Part shown: positions 59,904-64,000 of the stretch, piece after piece | Numbering within the stretch: the stretch's first letter is position 1 | How the letters are laid out: the number at the start of each line of letters is the position of its first letter | Assembly (NCBI RefSeq): GCF_023612095.1 | Contig: NZ_CP086235.1 | Span: forward strand, 703,001 to 767,000 | Length of the DNA stretch: 64,000 nt | Direction of reading: 5' to 3' | Source: Cytobacillus firmus | GTDB lineage: Bacteria; Bacillota; Bacilli; Bacillales; Cytobacillaceae | The notes under the pieces: generated by a model | What the model was told of the DNA's origin: nothing | Database searches by the model: none | The model's input: only the letters and a program-made list of their open reading frames with translations | Program-made: the position numbers and the translations under genes

Positions 59904-61000
59904 TTCTTCTTCCCCCTTTTCAGCTTCTTGGCAATCATGACAGCGGCGAAAAGCAAAGGAATATAAATAAAGGTAAATATAAACCCCATTTTTCCAACAG
60001 AGTCGTTAAGCATATTAATTTTGTCTCGTGTATCCAAAAAAATTATCATGAAAAGCACTACGGCAACAATAAAAAATACGCCCACTTTTTGACGGATATT
60101 AAAAACCCTTTTAATAAGCCGTGAGACGATCCAGACGGATATGCACACATTAGGAAGAATAATTAAGTTCCAGTTAGCAATTCCAATATATTCAAAACGT
60201 TCAACAAAGGGCATTTCAACTATTTTCCACATTGTTAAACTGGCCCAAATTTGTTTGGACAGCTGTTCTTCAGAAAAATAAGCAAAGGTAATGATGGCTA
60301 AAGTCGTGTATATTAATGTAGTTGTCAATACGGCTAAATGAGCCCATTTCTGCGATTTTTTTGGCTCTTTAATAAAAGGATAGAAAAAAATGATGCTCTC
60401 AAACCCAATAAAAGTAAGTGACATGTGGTAAGAAGCAGTAAGCAGCTCTTTTATGGAATGATCCCAGATGGGCAGCAGATTGTAAAAGTTGGAGAATTTA
60501 ATTGCCCAGCCAAATGTGAGGATAAGGTAAGCAGGCAAAACAAGCCCAAAGAATGAGATGCCCACCACTGTCCTAAATCCCCCAAAAATAATGTATACAC
60601 AAAGTGCCATAAAGGCAAAGGCGAACCAGAAGGTGTTTATTTCTGGAAACATCCAAACCTGTATGACTTCAATAAATGTCCTTAATACTGTTAAGGAAAA
60701 CAGGATGAAATAGCCTATAAAAATGGCGCTTAGTGCTTTGCCAATAAAGTTTCCTGCAATGTATTTATGCGCAGTTACAATATCACCGCCAGCAGTATCA
60801 CAGATTTTATAGATCATCCAAATAATTACGTGAATGCACCCGCCGGCAAACAATATGGAGATCCAGGCATCGTATCCTGCATCCATTGCAATGATTCTCT
60901 GATACCCTAGTACACCAATCCCAATTTGTATGGACATGACCATGAAAAACACTAAAAAGGGGGATATCTGCAATCTCTCCGGTATTGGCTGTTCCTTCAT
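59900..61000 (-). CDS. gerB: Spore germination protein, GerAB family
   Basis: B subunit of the germinant receptor, an APC-superfamily transporter-like membrane protein of 366 residues and about ten helices (LVFFMVMSIQIGIGVLGYQ near 14, then regular hydrophobic stretches to 360). It is thought to bind the amino-acid germinant. ATG 61000 is chosen because GGAGGTGAACC precedes it. It overlaps gerC downstream and is separated from gerA by a small basic frame. Confidence 0.93.
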   Translation of the reverse strand: MKEQPIPERLQISPFLVFFMVMSIQIGIGVLGYQRIIAMDAGYDAWISILFAGGCIHVIIWMIYKICDTAGGDIVTAHKYIAGNFIGKALSAIFIGYFILFSLTVLRTFIEVIQVWMFPEINTFWFAFAFMALCVYIIFGGFRTVVGISFFGLVLPAYLILTFGWAIKFSNFYNLLPIWDHSIKELLTASYHMSLTFIGFESIIFFYPFIKEPKKSQKWAHLAVLTTTLIYTTLAIITFAYFSEEQLSKQIWASLTMWKIVEMPFVERFEYIGIANWNLIILPNVCISVWIVSRLIKRVFNIRQKVGVFFIVAVVLFMIIFLDTRDKINMLNDSVGKMGFIFTFIYIPLLFAAVMIAKKLKRGKKK

Positions 61001-61050
61001 CTGGTTCACCTCCAACTAATAACTGAAACCCTAAGCAGACACTTGCTTCA

Positions 61051-61176
61051 TTATTCATCAATGTCTTTTTGCTTTTTTGCTTTTTTCTTGCTAAATCGGA
61101 TTGGTTTTTTAGTTCTTAAATAAATTGGCCGTCTGGATTGTTTTTCAAATGGAAGCCTTATAAGGGCATCCTTCAT
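61051..61176 (-). CDS. Small basic protein between gerA and gerB
   Basis: A 41-residue frame, MKDALIRLPFEKQSRRPIYL followed by a Lys/Arg-rich tail (KKKAKKQKDIDE). Its ATG overlaps the gerA stop in an ATGA, which suggests coupled translation, and GGGTGGTGG lies just upstream. There is no membrane helix or signal. I do not recognise it. It could be a genuine small gene of the receptor operon or a chance frame. Confidence 0.4.
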   Translation of the reverse strand: MKDALIRLPFEKQSRRPIYLRTKKPIRFSKKKAKKQKDIDE

Positions 61177-62543
61177 ATCCACCACCCGAGGGGATAGAGA
61201 GGTTCAAGGAAAGGTCTTCCCAGTGAAGTCAGCCTGGTTAAGTGAGTCAACAGTACACAGAAGCAAAATACAATTCCGAGCAGGCCCCATAACTCTGCAA
61301 AAAACAGGAAAGGAAAACGGAGCAAACGAATAGTATTGCCCATCCTATATACAGGTGTTGTAAAGGAGGCAAGAGCAGCGAGAGCTACAATAATGAGAAG
61401 GACATTACTCGTCAGGCCTGCTTCTACAGATGCAGTTCCGATTACAATCCCTCCCACGATACCGATTGTCTGGCCGACCTTAGTCGGAAGACGTGCTCCT
61501 GCCTCGCGGAGCAATTCAATTGTAAGTTCTAAAAACAGTGCTTCAAGAATAGGAGGCAGCGGAATCTCCCGCCTTGATGTGATTAAAGTACTCATTAAAT
61601 CCTTGGGAATCAGTTCATAATGATATGAAAGTGTTGCTACATAAATAGGTGTAACCAGAATAGAAAACGCAACTGCGAACAAACGGATAAGACGGAAAAA
61701 AGAAGATAAAATCCAATTTAAAAAATAATCTTCAAAAGAGCTGAAAAACTCAACAAGTGTGGTTGGCGTAATTAATACATGGGGTGAACCATCTACCACA
61801 ATAGCGATTTTCCCCTCTGCTAAAATGCCTGCAACCCTGTCAGGCCGCTCTGTATCAAGCAGCTGAGGGAAAGGGGAATTGGAGTTATCGCTAATCAGCT
61901 GGACGATATAGGAACTGTCTGTGATGGCATCAAATTTCACGTTTTTTAATCTCTGCCTGACAGTATTTATATTATCCTCATTTGTGATATTCTCCATATA
62001 AAGCATTGCGACAGAAGTCTTTGACAAGCTTCCCAGTGTGAATTCTTCAATGATCAGTTCTTTTACAGGCAGACGTTTCCGGATTAAATTCAAATTTTGG
62101 CCCATTGATTCTACGAAGGCTTCCTTGGGACCGATAACAGAAAACTCAACCTCGGGCTGGCTTAAACCTCTGACTATTTCTTTTTGCGCAGCTATAAAGC
62201 CGAAATGTTTGAGCTCCGTCTCAATGGTCAGCATAACGTAGCCATTCATCAGCTTTTGTTCAATTAAAGAAGGGTCGTCGCATACCTGCACATCAGCCAC
62301 AGGGACAAGCTGTTTAATGTCCTCGATTTCCCGGAACTCGTCTTCGAGCAGATTAGGGAGAATGCCATCCTGGATAATATTTTCATCGATTAAAGTAGCC
62401 ATGAAAGTAAGTCCAAAACGAACATCTGTTTTTTGGTTATAATAAAAGATTTTTTTAAAGTCTTTGGATTTAATGAAGGATTGCTCCCATTCCTTATGCT
62501 GGATATCCTCTTTAATCCGCTTATTTTTCAACCATTTTCTCAT
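61173..62543 (-). CDS. gerA: Spore germination protein, GerAA family
   Basis: A subunit of the germinant receptor, 456 residues. The large N-terminal hydrophilic region (about 1-255) ends with the conserved ERPDRVAGILAEGKIAIVVDGSPHVLITPT. Five or six membrane helices follow, with PIYVATLSYHYELIP and RAGARLPTKVGQTIGIVGGIVIG-type segments (written here in parts: LREAGARLPTKVGQTIG). First gene of the operon. The upstream 62544-62665 stretch shows no clear sigma-G promoter by eye. Confidence 0.94.
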   Translation of the reverse strand: MRKWLKNKRIKEDIQHKEWEQSFIKSKDFKKIFYYNQKTDVRFGLTFMATLIDENIIQDGILPNLLEDEFREIEDIKQLVPVADVQVCDDPSLIEQKLMNGYVMLTIETELKHFGFIAAQKEIVRGLSQPEVEFSVIGPKEAFVESMGQNLNLIRKRLPVKELIIEEFTLGSLSKTSVAMLYMENITNEDNINTVRQRLKNVKFDAITDSSYIVQLISDNSNSPFPQLLDTERPDRVAGILAEGKIAIVVDGSPHVLITPTTLVEFFSSFEDYFLNWILSSFFRLIRLFAVAFSILVTPIYVATLSYHYELIPKDLMSTLITSRREIPLPPILEALFLELTIELLREAGARLPTKVGQTIGIVGGIVIGTASVEAGLTSNVLLIIVALAALASFTTPVYRMGNTIRLLRFPFLFFAELWGLLGIVFCFCVLLTHLTRLTSLGRPFLEPLYPLGWWI

Positions 62544-62665
62544 AGGAAATCACCATTATTTTCGGCATTAAGCTTATTGTTGCCGGTTTTGGAAAACTTA
62601 TGAATGGAAGGCAATAAAAATAAAGGTTTAGATATAGAGTAATTTTAGAATATATTGAGGGTAAA

Positions 62666-62699
62666 CCAAAAAGGAACCTGGGTCAGGTTCCTTTTTGGT
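62666..62699 (-). terminator. Terminator of the siderophore-binding protein gene
   Basis: AAAAAGGAACCTG and CAGGTTCCTTTTT form a strong stem in both readings. It lies between the fecB-like gene and the ger operon, both on the minus strand. A GC-rich dyad GGCGCCTG...CAGGCGC follows at 62708-62740; no gene is seen in 62544-62810. Confidence 0.75.
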
Positions 62700-62810
62700 T
62701 AAGATCCGGCGCCTGGCCAGCCGAGTCCGTTTGGCAGGCGCTGAATTTAAAATATATTTGAGCTCTCATAAAAGAGGGGGTATTATGGGAGCGCAATCAC
62801 AAGTTTTGCA

Positions 62811-63779
62811 TTACTTCACTAGGTATTTTTCAATGTCATCCAATAGCAGGTTCGCAGCAATAACGCCTCCGGCAGTATTCCAGATGGTATCACTGACTTC
62901 ATGAACATTGCCTTCCTGAGCTACTTTAAGGTTTTTGAATAACGGATCTTCAATCCATTCTTTAGCAAGTTTGTTTGCTTCTCCATCGCCTGTTTCATAT
63001 GTGAAGTAGAATAATACATCTCCATCCATGGCAGGAATGCGCTCTTTCGTAGCATTCTTTTCAGCGAAGTCATCAACATTCTGGCTTTCCGGGCGAGCAA
63101 GTCCGATTTGATCAAGAATGACGCCTGAGAAGGAGTCTTTGTGGTAGATGCGGACATCCCCAGCCATGAAGCGGACAATGGAAACTTCCTTGTCTAATTG
63201 ATCGCCAAGGCCCGTTTTAATTTCTTCGATGCGGCTGTCATAATCAGCAAGGACTTTCTTGCCTTCTTCTTCTTTATTAATGGCTTTTGCGTAAAGCTCA
63301 AAATTTTCCTTCCAGTCTCCGCGCAATGTTTCAGCAAAGACAGTAGGAGCAATGTCATTTAATTGATCATAGATTTTTTCCTGGCGCATTTTGTTTCCTA
63401 TAATAAGGTCCGGCTGCAGCGCTGCGATTGCTTCCACATTTACTTCACTTTCTGTACCAACAACTTGAACATCTTTCATATCATCCGTGATATGGTCATA
63501 CCACGGATCGCCAGTCCAGGACTGAACGGCACCAACCGGAGTAACACCCATGGAAAGTAATGCCTCAGTACCTTCGTTAGTCAAAATGACTACTTTTTCA
63601 GGTGCTTTATCAAGCTTAGTTGTGCCCATTGCGTGCTCAACTGTATAGCCTGTATCTTCTGTTTTGCTTCCTTCTTTTTCCTTATCGGCTTTTTCGTCCT
63701 GTTCGCTGCTATTTCCGCAGGCAGCCAGGAACAAGATTGTGAAAACTGAAAGAATGGTTAATAAAGACTTTAATTTCAT
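62811..63779 (-). CDS. Iron-siderophore ABC transporter substrate-binding protein
   Basis: A 322-residue lipoprotein of the FecB/YfiY/FhuD cluster. The lipobox is LFLAAC (Cys near 22), followed by an acidic Ser/Glu/Lys linker and the Fe-siderophore domain: APEKVVILTNEGTEALLSMGVTP near 56, LQPDLIIGNKMRQEKIYDQL near 108, and WNTAGGVIAANLLLDDI at the end. It captures ferric siderophore for a permease not in the window. ATG 63779 follows GGAGGAGT. Fur boxes upstream imply iron repression. Confidence 0.92.
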   Translation of the reverse strand: MKLKSLLTILSVFTILFLAACGNSSEQDEKADKEKEGSKTEDTGYTVEHAMGTTKLDKAPEKVVILTNEGTEALLSMGVTPVGAVQSWTGDPWYDHITDDMKDVQVVGTESEVNVEAIAALQPDLIIGNKMRQEKIYDQLNDIAPTVFAETLRGDWKENFELYAKAINKEEEGKKVLADYDSRIEEIKTGLGDQLDKEVSIVRFMAGDVRIYHKDSFSGVILDQIGLARPESQNVDDFAEKNATKERIPAMDGDVLFYFTYETGDGEANKLAKEWIEDPLFKNLKVAQEGNVHEVSDTIWNTAGGVIAANLLLDDIEKYLVK

Positions 63780-63805
63780 TATGTACTCCTCCATTTTGCG
63801 TTGTT

Positions 63806-63824
63806 AATGATAATCATTTTCATT
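63806..63824 (-). promoter_or_regulatory. Fur box proximal to the siderophore-binding gene
   Basis: AATGATAATCATTTTCATT matches the 19-bp Fur consensus GATAATGATAATCATTATC at most positions. It lies just downstream of the minus-strand promoter TTGACA (63858-63863, minus) - 17 bp - TAGTAT (63835-63840, minus). Confidence 0.75.
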
Positions 63825-63871
63825 TGTTACTTTTATACTAATGTGAACGCTTTACATTGTCAATAGGTAAT

Positions 63872-63902
63872 TGAAAATGATTTTCATTGAAAATGATTTT
63901 CA
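63872..63902. promoter_or_regulatory. Tandem Fur 7-1-7 dyads in the divergent region
   Basis: TGAAAATGATTTTCA occurs twice (63872-63886 and 63888-63902), each a perfect 7-1-7 inverted repeat of the Bacillus Fur type. Both lie just before the plus-strand promoter and upstream of the minus-strand one, so both genes are probably iron-repressed. Confidence 0.8.
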
Positions 63903-63908
63903 AACTCG

Positions 63909-63937
63909 TTGACAGCTAATCCTCTGTACAATAGACT
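63909..63937 (+). promoter_or_regulatory. Promoter of the right-edge gene
   Basis: TTGACA (63909-63914), a 17-bp spacer and TAGACT (63932-63937), directly behind the tandem Fur dyads. Confidence 0.55.
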
Positions 63938-63984
63938 GAAAATGTAGCTAAACCTTATTAAATAGATACAAGAAGGGTCCTTCA

Positions 63985-64000
63985 ATGTTATTAAAAACAA
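63985..64000 (+). CDS. 5' end of a Fur-controlled gene running off the right edge
   Basis: ATG 63985 opens MLLKT with AAGAAGGG about eight bases upstream. Only five codons are visible. Divergent pairing with a siderophore-binding gene and shared Fur sites suggest a ferric-siderophore permease subunit, but this is inference from context. Confidence 0.4.

Overview
The window reads as a chromosome segment of a Gram-positive, endospore-forming member of the Bacillaceae. It contains spoIIP, a gerABC-type germinant receptor operon, strong AGGAGG-type ribosome binding sites, TTG/GTG starts, and CtsR, CggR, PhoP and Fur sites of Bacillus type. Gene order from 0.4 to 34 kb follows the Bacillus subtilis hprK-to-ssrA region closely. 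The genus cannot be fixed from sequence alone; a Cytobacillus/Mesobacillus-like bacillus is a guess.

Layout: (1) 0-4.4 kb hprK-lgt-yvoD-ppaX-yvoF. (2) 4.6-11.1 kb a complete histidine operon hisZGDBHAF-hisIE. (3) 11.1-12.4 kb a 21-bp-period repeat array and a NERD-domain gene. (4) 12.5-19.1 kb yvcD, trxB, yvcI, rapZ (yvcJ), glmR (yvcK), whiA, crh. (5) 19.2-22.1 kb clpP (CtsR site), tRNA-Arg(CCG), sigL, a glutaredoxin-like gene. (6) 22.1-29.4 kb the glycolytic operon cggR-gapA-pgk-tpiA-gpmI-eno. (7) 29.6-34.5 kb secG, est, rnr, smpB, ssrA. (8) 34.6-45.5 kb accessory DNA: a LAGLIDADG endonuclease gene, IS605-like non-autonomous repeats, a TetR regulator, a SinI-like mini-gene, a fluoride riboswitch with paired crcB genes, mscS, a PhoP-boxed alkaline phosphatase, and a marR-mmpL pair. 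(9) 45.5-64 kb yoxD, a DnaA-box cluster, a DUF4097 gene, def, DUF2935, a KdpD-like USP gene, a class C group II intron, yueD, spoIIP, an amber-interrupted gene, a FixH-like lipoprotein, a tandem hairpin array, DUF4931, rodA, gerC-gerB-gerA, and a Fur-controlled siderophore-binding protein with a divergent gene cut off by the window edge.

The most striking object is the tmRNA gene (33913-34548). Its T-loop is split by a ~276-nt group I intron that carries no ORF. A free-standing LAGLIDADG homing-endonuclease gene lies just downstream on the opposite strand, with an IS200/IS605-end-like repeat between them. Together with the group II intron at 50.7-52.5 kb, a second IS605-like repeat inside the 3' end of marR, and a possible homing-nuclease fragment at 41.5 kb, the 34-53 kb stretch is rich in selfish elements.

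Four genes are broken as written. lgt, whiA and rodA each lack one base in a short A or G run, a pattern that fits sequencing error as well as mutation. The gene at 54804 carries an in-frame TAG in a conserved stretch. Several dispersed or tandem non-coding repeats (11.1, 19.2, 24.5, 25.7, 28.1, 48.6, 56.2 kb) and a seven-site DnaA-box cluster (46.3-46.5 kb) are recorded as separate findings.
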